Shown here: positions 55,904 to 64,000 of the stretch, piece after piece
Layout of the letters: each line of letters opens with the position of its first letter
How positions within the stretch are numbered: position 1 is the stretch's first letter
Assembly (NCBI GenBank): GCA_030427205.1
Contig: JAUHXC010000028.1
Coordinates: 62,001-126,000 of the forward strand
Length of the DNA stretch: 64,000 bases
Direction: 5' to 3'
From: a bacterium
GTDB lineage: Bacteria > Myxococcota_A > Bradymonadia > UBA7976 > UBA1532
Program-made: the position numbers and the translations under genes
The notes under the pieces: model-generated
Seen by the model: the letters and a program-made list of their open reading frames with translations, nothing else
What the model was told of the DNA's origin: nothing
Databases searched by the model: none

Positions 55904-57409
55904 ATGCGATATACCTGCCCGACGCTGCTCCTGCTGCTCTTGCTCGCTCTTGGCTGCGCCACGCCCGACGAGGTGGCGCAGTGGCCCGACGCCGCGCCCG
56001 CGGCCGACGCCCGGCTGCCCGATACCGGACCACCCGACGCCCGACTGCCCGATACCCGACCGCCCGACGCGCCGGACGCCGAAACCCATGACGCCGCGGC
56101 CGACCCGCGGGTCGAGCCCAACGCCGATATGGGCCCCGACTTCGGCGCGCCCGAGCCGGAGCCGGAGCCAGAACCAGAACCAGAACCAGAGCCGGAGCCG
56201 GAGCCCGAGCCGGAGCCGGAACCCGACCCCGATCCCGAAGACTGGGGCCCCTGCGCGGTCGACGGCGTGCCCGGCCGCTGCCTCGACGTCGTCGACTGCC
56301 CCGGACGGGCCACGCCCGGCTTCTGCCCCGGACCGGCCGCCATCCAATGCTGCACCCCCGAGCCGCCCGAGCCCGAGCCAGACCCAGACCCAGACCCCAT
56401 GGATTGGGGCCCCTGCGCCGTCGATGGCATACCCGGCACCTGCCTCGCGGTCGCCGACTGCGCGGGCTTCACCACCGCCGGCCTCTGCCCCGGCCCGGCG
56501 GACGTGCAATGCTGCACCGCCGAAGACCCGGCGAACCCCGATCCGGACCCCGACCCCGACCCCGACCCCGAGGACTGGGGCCCCTGCGCGGTGGGTGGCA
56601 TCGAAGGCCAATGCATCCCGGTCGATGACTGCGCAGGCTTCACCACCGCCGGCCGCTGCCCCGGCCCGGCCGGCATCCAATGCTGCACCGCCGAGGCGCC
56701 GCCCGAGCCCGAGCCGCTCGACTGCGACCCGGATGCCACGCCGCAGCCCAACGCCGGCCTCAGCGAAGCGGCCGGGCTCGATGGCTGCCCGGATGGCATG
56801 CTGGGCATCGATGACTATTGCATCGATCGCTACGAGGCATCACTGGTGCTCGACGATGGCAGCGAGGCCCCCTGGTCGCCCTATCACAACCCGGGCGATA
56901 CCGCCGTGCGCGCCGTCTCGATCGCCGGCGCGGTGCCCCAGGGCTACATCAACGGCCTGCAAGCGGCCGACGCCTGCGCCGCCGCGGGCAAGCGGCTGTG
57001 CACCGATACCGAGTGGCTGCGGGCGTGCCAATGGACCGACGAGCGCGTCTTCCCCTATGGCGCCGAGCGGGTCGGCGGGCTGTGCAACGACGCCCGCGCG
57101 CAGCACCCGGCGGTCGAGCTCTTCCCCGACGACCCCAACCCCTTCGACCGCATCCAGCACCCGTGCATCAACCAGCTGCCCGACGGCCTCGCGCGCACCG
57201 GCGACCACCCGCAGTGCGTCACCCCCGAGGGGCTCTACGACATGATGGGCAACCTGCACGAGTGGACCGCCGACCCCGCCGGCACCTTCCGCGGCGGCTT
57301 CTACGTCGACACCGTGCGCAACGGCCCCGGCTGCCTCTACCGCACCACCGCCCACGACCGCGGGCATTGGGACTACTCCACCGGCTTCCGCTGCTGCGCC
57401 GATCGCTGA
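55904..57409 (+). CDS. Lipoprotein: Pro-Glu linker, three CPGP-IQCC modules, SUMF1-like domain
   Basis: 501 residues. Lipoprotein signal (LLLLLLALGC), then a Pro/Asp/Ala and Pro-Glu linker. Three copies follow of an about 38-residue Cys module, DWGPCAVDGVPGRC, a CxxxxxC pair, TPGFCPGPAAIQCC, joined by DPDPDP linkers (about 115-265). The C-terminal domain (about 275-501) is formylglycine-generating-enzyme/sulfatase-modifying-factor-like: DDYCIDRYEASL, AGKRLCTDTEWLRACQW, MMGNLHEWTAD, GFYVDT, STGFRCC. FGE active Cys are not clearly recognisable, so catalysis is uncertain. The CPGP-IQCC module resembles one known mainly from secreted eukaryotic proteins. Confidence 0.9.
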   Translation: MRYTCPTLLLLLLLALGCATPDEVAQWPDAAPAADARLPDTGPPDARLPDTRPPDAPDAETHDAAADPRVEPNADMGPDFGAPEPEPEPEPEPEPEPEPEPEPEPEPDPDPEDWGPCAVDGVPGRCLDVVDCPGRATPGFCPGPAAIQCCTPEPPEPEPDPDPDPMDWGPCAVDGIPGTCLAVADCAGFTTAGLCPGPADVQCCTAEDPANPDPDPDPDPDPEDWGPCAVGGIEGQCIPVDDCAGFTTAGRCPGPAGIQCCTAEAPPEPEPLDCDPDATPQPNAGLSEAAGLDGCPDGMLGIDDYCIDRYEASLVLDDGSEAPWSPYHNPGDTAVRAVSIAGAVPQGYINGLQAADACAAAGKRLCTDTEWLRACQWTDERVFPYGAERVGGLCNDARAQHPAVELFPDDPNPFDRIQHPCINQLPDGLARTGDHPQCVTPEGLYDMMGNLHEWTADPAGTFRGGFYVDTVRNGPGCLYRTTAHDRGHWDYSTGFRCCADR

Positions 57410-57476
57410 ACCGGTACCATGAAATATCTCAGAACTGGCACTGTGATGGGACCGGTGTCATCGCCATCATCACTGC

Positions 57477-58541
57477 ATGGCAAAGCGCAAGACCACCACC
57501 GACAGCCAGACCGCGTGGGGCATCCTGGATGAGTGCCCGGTGCTACATGTCTCCTGGATCGACGCCGAGGGCCGGCCCGACGTGCGCGCGCTGCACGGGG
57601 CGCGCGTCGGAGACGCGATCTACCTGCACGGCGCGCCGGTGGGCGAGAAGAACGGCGCGCTCGACCGCCCGGTGACGCTGGTGGGCCACGCGGTGGTCGC
57701 CCGCATCCCGAGCCACTTCGTCGAGCCCGAGCGGGCCTGCCCGGCGACCACCTGGTATCGCAGCGTGCACGTGCGCGGCGTGCTGCGGCTCGAGACCGAT
57801 GCCGACCGCCGCGCCGCCGGCTTGCAGGCGCTGATGCAGGCCCTGCAGCCCGAGGGCGGCTATCGCCCGATCCGGGCCGACGACCCGCTCTATCGCGCCG
57901 GCCTGCGCAAGATGCTCGTCGCCCGGGTCGACGTGCAGGCGATCAGCGGCAAGGTCACGCTGGGTCAGCATCAGCCGGCGCGGGTGCCGCCGGTTCTCGC
58001 CGGGCTGTGGCGGCGGGGTGAGCCGGACGACCTGCGGGCCATCGAGGCCATCCGCGCCGCCTGTCGGCCGCCAGCCGCCGCGCTGCCCGAGGCGCTGCGG
58101 CCGCACCGCCCAGACCAAGGCCCCGCGGCCTCGCTGCACGTGCACCCGACCGCCGCCGACCGCGACGCGGCGCTGGCCTTGCTCTACCCGGCGTATTGGA
58201 ACCAGCACCTGCCCGCCGAAGTCGTCGCCCGCGGCTTCGACGGCGCGCCGGCTTGGATCGGCGCCCGCGATCCGGACGGCCGGCTGGTCGCGACCGCCAG
58301 CGCCATGAGCGACGGCCGCCGCGGCTGGATCTCGGACGTGATCGTCGATCCCGCGTGGCGCGGCCGCGGCCTGGGCGCGGCGGTGATGCGCGCCCTGCTC
58401 GACCACCCGCGGCTGCGGCGCTGCGTCGCGGTGGGCCTGCGCACCCGCGACGGCCAGGGCTTCTATCGCCGGCTCGGCTTCGGCGGGCCCTCCGAACGCC
58501 CGTTCCCCATCAGCGAGATGTGGTTGAACCGACCGGCCTGA
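57477..58541 (+). CDS. PNPOx-like flavin-binding domain fused to GNAT acetyltransferase
   Basis: 354 residues. The N-terminal about 170 residues match the pyridoxamine-5'-phosphate-oxidase-like split barrel (Nim type): GILDECPVLHVSWIDAEG, RALHGARVGDAIYLHGAPVG, LRKMLVARVDVQAISGKV. The C-terminal about 140 residues are a GNAT domain: WISDVIVDPAWRGRGLGAAV (acetyl-CoA loop) and RDGQGFYRRLGF. A leaderless start is likely: CATCAT then 6 nt to ATG 57477. A MocR regulator about 4 kb downstream would be the natural partner, as these proteins often pair. The final codons share a 15-base repeat with that regulator's upstream region. Confidence 0.92.
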   Translation: MAKRKTTTDSQTAWGILDECPVLHVSWIDAEGRPDVRALHGARVGDAIYLHGAPVGEKNGALDRPVTLVGHAVVARIPSHFVEPERACPATTWYRSVHVRGVLRLETDADRRAAGLQALMQALQPEGGYRPIRADDPLYRAGLRKMLVARVDVQAISGKVTLGQHQPARVPPVLAGLWRRGEPDDLRAIEAIRAACRPPAAALPEALRPHRPDQGPAASLHVHPTAADRDAALALLYPAYWNQHLPAEVVARGFDGAPAWIGARDPDGRLVATASAMSDGRRGWISDVIVDPAWRGRGLGAAVMRALLDHPRLRRCVAVGLRTRDGQGFYRRLGFGGPSERPFPISEMWLNRPA

Positions 58542-58575
58542 CGCGATCGGGGCCGCGTCGCCCGTCGAACGCCTC

Positions 58576-61500
58576 TCAGGGCGCCGCCGCGCACGGGCCA
58601 TCGCTCACCGTCAGCACGTAGGCGCCGTCGCTGTCGGCGTCCGCGCCGTCGATGAAGACGTAGTAGGTCGCGTCGGCCTGCAACACCACGTCCAAGCTCG
58701 ACTGCAGGCCCGCCGAGAACTCGCCGACGTCGTTGCACGCGATCTCCGCCGCCACGTCCTCGCACGCGTCCGCGCGCAGGTAGAGCACCGTGTCGAAGCG
58801 GCTGCCTTCGGTCGAGAAGCAGTAGACGCCGTCCGCCGGCGGAACGAACGCGAGCACGTCCTCGGCGCTGTGGGCCGCGCCGAAGCCTACACAGTCGGGG
58901 TCGGTCTCGCTGTGCACCGCCGGCAGCCCACGGGTATCGCCCTGGTAGATGCCCGGCGCGTCGATGACCTCGGCGCCGTCGCAGCGGCCGGGCAGCGGGC
59001 GACCGCAGCCGCCGTCGCGGCAGATCTCGCCGGCCGGGCACTCGGCGTGGGCCAGGCACTCGACGCAGCGATCGATGTCGCAGAAGCCGGTGGCGCAGTC
59101 GCTGTCGTCGAAGCACTCGACGCAGGTGCCGAAGTCGCATACGCCCCCGCGGCAGTCGCCGTCGTCGAGGCACTCGAGGCACAGGTCGCGCTCGCAATAC
59201 GGGCGCCCGCCGCCGCAGTCGCCATTGTCGAGGCACTCGACGCACTCGCCCTCGGCGTTGCAGATGTCGCCGCCGCAGTCGCCGTCGTCCGCGCACTCGA
59301 CGCAGGTATTCTCCAGGCAGAAGCGCTCGCCCGGGCAGTCGCCATCCGCCCGACAGTCGCCGACGCGGCAGCGGTCACCGACGCAGACGGTGCCGCCGAT
59401 GCAGTCGTCGTCGTCCGCGCAGAGCCCGCACGGCCCCCGCTCGACGGTCAGCTCATAGTCGCCCGCGTCGAACCCGCGCACGCCGTCGACGAAGACGAAG
59501 TAGCGCCCGTTCGCGCTGGCCTCGAGCTCGACCGCCGAGTCGCTGCCCCCGGCCACCGCCGGGCTGTCGTCATTGCAGGCGATCTCGTCGGGCGCCTCGC
59601 AGACCGGCGCGCGCACGTAGAGCACCGGGTCGAAGAACCGGCCGTCGGCGATGATGCACAGGGTCTCGTCCCTGAAGGTCACCAGCTCGGCGACGGCCTC
59701 GGGTCCCGCGCCGCCGACGCACCCGCTGGGGCTGAAGGCGTTGACCTCGTCGAAGGTATTGCCCTCGAGCGTATCGCCCACGAAGATGCGCCGCGGCTCG
59801 CGGCAGCCGCCGGGCGGCACCCGGACGCACGCGGCGTCGATGCACGCCTGGTCGGGTCCGCAGTCGAGGTCGCCGAGGCAGTCGACGCAGCTGCCGTCGT
59901 CGGCGCAGACGTCGCCCGGGTCGCAGTCGCGGTCGGCCTCACAGAGGCGGCACAAGCCGTTGCGGCAGATGCCGGCCTCGCAATCCCCATCGCCGCGGCA
60001 TTCGTCGACGCTGCAGGCGCCGTCGAGGCAATAGGTGGAGAGCGCGTTGACCAGTACGCAGTCGAACTCGTCGCGGCATTGGAAGACGCCGTCGCACCAG
60101 CCATCCTCGATGCGCAGCACGTAGTCGCCGCTGCTGTCGGCGCCGCGGCCGTCGAGCACGATGTAGTAGCGCTCGCCCACCCGAGGGAAGACCCGCACCT
60201 GGGAGTGCCGATTGCCGATCCCCGCGTCGTCGGTGCAGGCGACCTCGTCGCCGAAGAAGCCACAGTCTCCCTCGAGCACGTAGAGCACCGTGTCGAAGCT
60301 CGACCCCTCGGTGCTCACGCAGAACGGGCTGTCGTCGTCCGCCTCGAGCACGAAGACCACCTCGGGGCTGTCGGCGGGCTCGGGGCTGCAGAACCCGGCC
60401 TCCTGCCTCAGCGCCGCGGCCGCGTCGACCGTGCTGCCGCGGTAGACCTGCAGCCGCTCGACGGGGATCGGCTCTTCGCAGGTGCCGCGGGTCGGCGCGC
60501 AGGCGCCGTCGAGGCAGCGCTCACCCGCCGCGCAGTCAGCGTCGGCGCGGCACTCGGGCTCGCCCTCGCACGGGCCACCGCGGATGTCGAGCACGTAGTC
60601 GCCGCTGCTGCCGCCGCCGTACCCGTCGAGCACGATGTAGTAGGCGCCCCGGGCGGCGTCGATCTGCACCCGCGAGCGCAGGTTGCCCTGCTCGATGTCG
60701 TCGTTGCAGGCCACCTCGGCGTCGGGATCGGCGCAGGCCGCCCGCCGCACGTAGAGCACCGTGTCGAAGGCCGAGCCCTCGCTGCTGATGCAGACCGGGC
60801 CGCCCGCGTCGGGCTCGAAGAGGAAGACCGCCTCCGGGCTCTCCGACGCCCGGCCGCTGCAGCCTTCGGTGCCCTGGACCTGCTCGGCGGGCCCGCCGGC
60901 GGTGCTGCCTTCGAAGCGCCCCGGGGCGTCGGCGCGGATGGGCCGGGCGCAGGTGCCCGCGGGCGCGGGCGGCGGCGCGCAGGCGCGCTCGACGCAGCGC
61001 TGGCCGTCGGGGCAGTCGCCGTCGGCGCGGCACTCACCGGGCACGCAGACGCCGCCTTCGCACAGCCGCCCGGGGCCGCAGTCGCCGTCGGCGCGGCAGT
61101 CGGGTTCGGGCTCTGGCTCCGGCTCGGGCTCCGGCTCGGGCTCCGGCTCGGGCTCCGGCTCCGGCTCGCACGGACCCGGCTGCGCGCTCAAGACGTAGTC
61201 GCCGCGGCTGTCGGCGCCGTAGCCGTCGAGCACGATGAAGTACTCGACGCCCGGGCGGGGCTCGATCTCGACCCGCGAGCGCAGGTTGCCCGGCTCGATG
61301 TCGTCGACGCAGGCGATCTCGGCGTCCGGGTCGTCGCAGGCCGCCTCGCGCACGTACAGCAGCGTATCGAAGTCAGAGCCTTCGGTGCTGATGCAGAGCG
61401 TGCCCGCCGCGCGGGCCGCGAGCACGAAGACCACCTCGGGGCTGGCCGCCGCCGGACCGCCGCACCCGTCGGGGCCCTGCACCTGCTCGGCGGCGGCGTC

Positions 61501-62280
61501 GACCGTGCTGCCCGCCCGCTGCCCGCCCACGTCGATGGCGATCGGCCGCCCGCAGGTGCCTTCGATCGGGGGCTGGCAGGACCGGGCGACGCAGCGCGCG
61601 TCGGCGGGGCAGTCGTCGTCGTCGCGGCACTCGCCCGCGACGCAGCCGCCGTCCTCGCACAACCCCTCGGGCTGGCAATCGGCGTCGGCGCGGCACCCGG
61701 GCTCGGCGACGCAGAGGCGCGCCGCGCACTGTGCGCCGTCGGGGCAATCGACGTCGTCGAGGCACTCGACGCAGACGCGGTCGGCGCAGCGTCCGGCGTC
61801 GCAGTCGGCGTCCGCGCGGCACTCGCCAGGCAGACACTCGGCTTCGATACACAGCGCGCCGGGGCCGCACGCGGCGTCGCTCTCGCAGCCCTCGCCCTCG
61901 CCTTCGCCTTCTCCCTCGCCCTCGCCCTCGCCTTCTCCCTCGCCTTCGCCTTCGCCCTCGCCTTCGCCTTCTCCCTCGCCTTCTCCCTCGCCTTCTCCCT
62001 CGCCTTCTCCCTCGCCTTCTCCCTCGCCTTCTCCCTCGCCTTCTCCCTCGCCTTCGCCCTCGCCTTCGCCTTCGCCCTCGCCTTCGCCTTCTCCCTCGCC
62101 CTCGCCTTCTCCCTCGCCCTCGCCTTCTCCCTCGCCCTCGCCCTCGCCCTCGCCGCCATCAGCGTCGGCGACAGCCGCGTCGTCGGGGTCGTCGCCGGCG
62201 TCACCCGCCGGCGGAATACAGGCGGGCGCCGCGGCGAGCAGCAGGGCCCAGAGCATGTGTTCGACTGCGCGCGATCTCAT
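58576..62280 (-). CDS. Giant modular lipoprotein: (GE)n spacer, Cys-rich and repeated beta modules, 1234 aa
   Basis: Lipoprotein signal ending APAC; a pure Gly-Glu tract (about residues 43-131). Then follow Cys-rich repeats (CRADADCDAGRCAD, CLDDVDCPDGAQC) alternating with five copies of an about 130-residue beta module. Each copy has (C)xxP(I) start, VVFVL or similar, CISTEGSDFDTLLYVR, CDDDIEPGN-like, and FIVLDGYGADSRGDYVL, a pattern like PPC (bacterial pre-peptidase C-terminal) domains. A Pro-Glu linker (PEPEPEPEPE) splits modules 1 and 2. ATG after GGAGGG. Surface display and protein or glycan binding are inference. Confidence 0.9.
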   Translation of the reverse strand: MRSRAVEHMLWALLLAAAPACIPPAGDAGDDPDDAAVADADGGEGEGEGEGEGEGEGEGEGEGEGEGEGEGEGEGEGEGEGEGEGEGEGEGEGEGEGEGEGEGEGEGEGEGEGEGEGEGEGEGEGEGEGEGCESDAACGPGALCIEAECLPGECRADADCDAGRCADRVCVECLDDVDCPDGAQCAARLCVAEPGCRADADCQPEGLCEDGGCVAGECRDDDDCPADARCVARSCQPPIEGTCGRPIAIDVGGQRAGSTVDAAAEQVQGPDGCGGPAAASPEVVFVLAARAAGTLCISTEGSDFDTLLYVREAACDDPDAEIACVDDIEPGNLRSRVEIEPRPGVEYFIVLDGYGADSRGDYVLSAQPGPCEPEPEPEPEPEPEPEPEPEPEPDCRADGDCGPGRLCEGGVCVPGECRADGDCPDGQRCVERACAPPPAPAGTCARPIRADAPGRFEGSTAGGPAEQVQGTEGCSGRASESPEAVFLFEPDAGGPVCISSEGSAFDTVLYVRRAACADPDAEVACNDDIEQGNLRSRVQIDAARGAYYIVLDGYGGGSSGDYVLDIRGGPCEGEPECRADADCAAGERCLDGACAPTRGTCEEPIPVERLQVYRGSTVDAAAALRQEAGFCSPEPADSPEVVFVLEADDDSPFCVSTEGSSFDTVLYVLEGDCGFFGDEVACTDDAGIGNRHSQVRVFPRVGERYYIVLDGRGADSSGDYVLRIEDGWCDGVFQCRDEFDCVLVNALSTYCLDGACSVDECRGDGDCEAGICRNGLCRLCEADRDCDPGDVCADDGSCVDCLGDLDCGPDQACIDAACVRVPPGGCREPRRIFVGDTLEGNTFDEVNAFSPSGCVGGAGPEAVAELVTFRDETLCIIADGRFFDPVLYVRAPVCEAPDEIACNDDSPAVAGGSDSAVELEASANGRYFVFVDGVRGFDAGDYELTVERGPCGLCADDDDCIGGTVCVGDRCRVGDCRADGDCPGERFCLENTCVECADDGDCGGDICNAEGECVECLDNGDCGGGRPYCERDLCLECLDDGDCRGGVCDFGTCVECFDDSDCATGFCDIDRCVECLAHAECPAGEICRDGGCGRPLPGRCDGAEVIDAPGIYQGDTRGLPAVHSETDPDCVGFGAAHSAEDVLAFVPPADGVYCFSTEGSRFDTVLYLRADACEDVAAEIACNDVGEFSAGLQSSLDVVLQADATYYVFIDGADADSDGAYVLTVSDGPCAAAP
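61887..62154 (-). repeat. (Gly-Glu)n coding tract, about 45 dipeptides
   Basis: On the minus strand about 45 GARGGC hexamers (mix of GAGGGC, GAAGGC, GAGGGA) encode an uninterrupted Gly-Glu run in the giant lipoprotein. Higher-order 12-bp blocks (GAGGGAGAAGGC) repeat seven or more times in the middle, evidence of recent slippage or unequal exchange. Confidence 0.93.
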
Positions 62281-62438
62281 GAAACATCCCTCCGAATCCG
62301 CCCCCGGTGCCGATCCCGGGCGGTGTCCGACGGACCCATCGTGCCATCGGCGGCGCACATTTCTAAATGTTTGATTTAAATTATTCACCGCGTGCGCGGC
62401 GCGCGGCCGGTCGCCGAGATGTGGTTGAATCGGGGGGC

Positions 62439-63887
62439 ATGAGCGACTGGACCCTCGAGCTGGACCTGCGCCCGGGCGACGGCCCGCTCTTCCGCCAGCT
62501 GCACGCCGGGCTGCGGCGGGCGATCGCCGACGGGCGGCTGGCGCCGGGTGCGCGCCTGCCCGGCAGCCGGACCCTGGCGAAGCGCCTGGGCGTGCACCGC
62601 AATACGGTGCTGCGGGCCGTCGCCGACCTGACCGCCGACGGCTGGCTCGAGACCGTGCAGTCGTCGGGCACCTTCGTCGCCGCCGACCTGCCGCGGCGCC
62701 CGCCGCCGAGCGAGACGACCGGGCCCACCTATCCGCTGCCGCCCGGCCCGCCGCCGGACGATCGGCGCCCGCCGGATGATCCGGCGATCCTGTCGTTCAC
62801 CTCGCTGCCCGACGTCGAGCGCATCCCGCAGGCGGCCTGGGCCCGCGCGTGGCGCCGGGTGCTGGGGCGCCACGGCCGCGTGGCCCTGGACTATGCCGAC
62901 CCCCGCGGCGACCGCGGGCTGCGCGCGGCGCTGGCCCATATGCTGGCCACCACCCGCGGGCTGGCCATCGGCGCCGACGACGTGCTGATCACCCGCGGCA
63001 GCCAGATGGGCCTGTACCTGATCGGCGCCGCGCTGCTCGGGCCGGGCGACGTGGTGGCCGTCGAGCGCCTGGGTTACGCCCCCGCCTGGCGCGCGCTGGC
63101 GGCGGGCGGCGCGCGCATCGCCCCGATTCCGGTCGACGAGGGCGGCGTCGACGTCGAGGCGCTCGCCCGGCGCTGTCGCCGCGAAAACATCCGGGCGGTC
63201 TATGTCACCCCGCACCATCAATACCCCACCACGGTCTCGCTGACCGCGCAGCGCCGGCTGCGGCTGCTCGATCTGGCCGTCGAGCACGGCTTCGCGCTCA
63301 TCGAAGACGATTACGACCACGAGTTCCGCTTCGACGGCCCGCCGCTCTTCCCCATCGCCAGCGTCGACCGGCGGCCGGTGATCTACATCGGCACGCTGTC
63401 GAAGGTGCTCGCGCCGGGGCTGCGCTGCGGCTTCGTCGTCGCGCCGCCGCCGGTGCTCGAACGCCTCGTGGCTCGGCGCCTGGACATCGACCGCCAGGGG
63501 GACGGCGTCGGCGAGCGGGCGCTGGCCGAGCTGTTCGCCGAGGGCGAGGTGCAGCGACACGTACAGCGCATGCGGCGGCTCTATCACCGCCGGCGCGATC
63601 GCCTGGCCGGGCTGCTGCGCGCGCACCTGGGCGACACCCTCGACTTCGCGGTGCCGGCGGGCGGCATGGCGATCTGGGCCCGGGTGAACCCCGCCGTCGA
63701 CCTCGAGCGCTGGTCGGCCGCCGCGCTGGCCCGCGGGGTCTGGCTGATGTCGCCGGCGGCGATGGTCGCCGACGACGATCCGCCGGCCGGCCTGCGCCTG
63801 GGCTACGCCCGGCTCGCCGGCGATACGCTGACCCGGGCGGTGCGGGCGCTGGCCGCCGCGCGCCGCGATGGCCGACGGGGCGGATGA
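62439..63887 (+). CDS. MocR/PdxR family transcriptional regulator (GntR-aminotransferase)
   Basis: 482 residues. N-terminal GntR winged helix (about 10-75): LFRQLHAGLRRAIADGRLAPG, LPGSRTLAKRLGVHRNTVLR. C-terminal class I aminotransferase fold: ITRGSQMGLYLIG, ALIEDDYDHEFRF, and the PLP lysine Lys322 in IGTLSKVLAPGLRCGF. MocR proteins sense PLP, GABA or related compounds; PdxR controls vitamin B6 genes. ATG 62439 has no clear Shine-Dalgarno (GAATCG 6 nt upstream). Partners in many genomes include PNPOx-like proteins and GNAT enzymes; here a PNPOx-GNAT fusion sits on the other side of the giant lipoprotein gene. Confidence 0.94.
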   Translation: MSDWTLELDLRPGDGPLFRQLHAGLRRAIADGRLAPGARLPGSRTLAKRLGVHRNTVLRAVADLTADGWLETVQSSGTFVAADLPRRPPPSETTGPTYPLPPGPPPDDRRPPDDPAILSFTSLPDVERIPQAAWARAWRRVLGRHGRVALDYADPRGDRGLRAALAHMLATTRGLAIGADDVLITRGSQMGLYLIGAALLGPGDVVAVERLGYAPAWRALAAGGARIAPIPVDEGGVDVEALARRCRRENIRAVYVTPHHQYPTTVSLTAQRRLRLLDLAVEHGFALIEDDYDHEFRFDGPPLFPIASVDRRPVIYIGTLSKVLAPGLRCGFVVAPPPVLERLVARRLDIDRQGDGVGERALAELFAEGEVQRHVQRMRRLYHRRRDRLAGLLRAHLGDTLDFAVPAGGMAIWARVNPAVDLERWSAAALARGVWLMSPAAMVADDDPPAGLRLGYARLAGDTLTRAVRALAAARRDGRRGG

Positions 63888-63939
63888 CCGGCGCGCCGCT
63901 CTCGGTGTAGAACGGCGGCGACCCGCTCTGGAGATCGCG

Positions 63940-64000
63940 ATGACCGCCACCGACCGCCCCTCGCCGGCCTACGCCGCGCTCGCCGCCCACTTCGAGGCCA
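63940..64000 (+). CDS. Partial gene at window end, unknown
   Basis: ATG at 63940 after GGAG, reading MTATDRPSPAYAALAAHFEA to the window edge. Only about 20 residues are visible; the product cannot be named. It follows the MocR regulator by 52 bp on the same strand. Confidence 0.55.
   Translation, partial: MTATDRPSPAYAALAAHFEA

Noticed and set aside
61887..62154. CRISPR-like array
   Set aside because: Continuous short hexamers without spacers, inside a coding frame that reads Gly-Glu throughout.
58870..62379. 1169-codon plus-strand frame opposite the giant lipoprotein
   Set aside because: Mirror frame produced by GC-rich codons and the hexamer repeat. The minus strand has the lipoprotein signal, Shine-Dalgarno and repeated domains.

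Overview
The window is very GC-rich DNA packed with genes whose third codon positions are almost all G or C. Secreted and lipid-anchored proteins carry long Gly-Glu, Pro-Glu or Pro-Asp linkers and Cys-rich repeats. A sigma factor/CHAT module, AsmA-like and PEGA proteins, and a split RlmK/RlmL pair are also present. This fits a member of the Myxococcota (former Deltaproteobacteria), possibly a Sandaracinus/Polyangia- or Bradymonas-like lineage. The placement is inference; no rRNA or tRNA gene is present to fix it.

1-9.3 kb: a phased repeat array, then what looks like one envelope-directed regulon. It holds a sigma-70-family factor, a single-pass membrane protein likely to be its anti-sigma factor, a lipoprotein with a C-terminal CHAT (caspase-like) protease domain, a convergent secreted S8 (subtilisin-like) protease and three small lipoproteins. 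Four of its transcription units share a near-identical promoter-like element, (T/C)GTCAG(A/G)-N16-CATAG(A/G)GG, which I found nowhere else in the window. This is the best candidate here for an undescribed system.

9.3-17 kb: housekeeping genes glmU-glmS-pcrA/uvrD (minus strand), divergent from ilvE, then a Fic-fold protein whose active-site motif is degenerate. 17-33 kb: mostly exported proteins. These are a beta-barrel protein, an endonuclease/exonuclease/phosphatase lipoprotein, a sugar-dehydrogenase-like protein carrying CxxCH motifs, an alpha/beta hydrolase, a DUF427 protein, a DUF2914-like membrane protein, a pirin, a TonB-dependent receptor and a Gly-Glu-repeat lipoprotein.

33-45 kb: an overlapping operon of RlmK-like and RlmL-like 23S rRNA methyltransferases (split, in reversed order, with an Arg/Gly-rich tail) and a metallophosphoesterase. 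A conserved unknown protein, small membrane proteins (one TM2-SHOCT), a PEGA protein and an AsmA-family protein follow. Around 45 kb lie decayed remnants of an hchA-like (Hsp31/DJ-1) gene and an AraC-type regulator.

45-64 kb: a surface-antigen-type beta barrel, an ABC-F ATPase, a 5' region with two hairpins built from the same stem, a lipid kinase, an FAD oxidoreductase, an HU/IHF protein and dnaE. Then come a lipoprotein with three CPGP-IQCC modules joined to a formylglycine-generating-enzyme-like domain, a PNPOx-GNAT fusion, a 1234-residue modular lipoprotein, a MocR/PdxR regulator and a gene cut by the window end. Many genes without a Shine-Dalgarno have a -10-like hexamer exactly 6 nt before the ATG, which suggests leaderless transcription.
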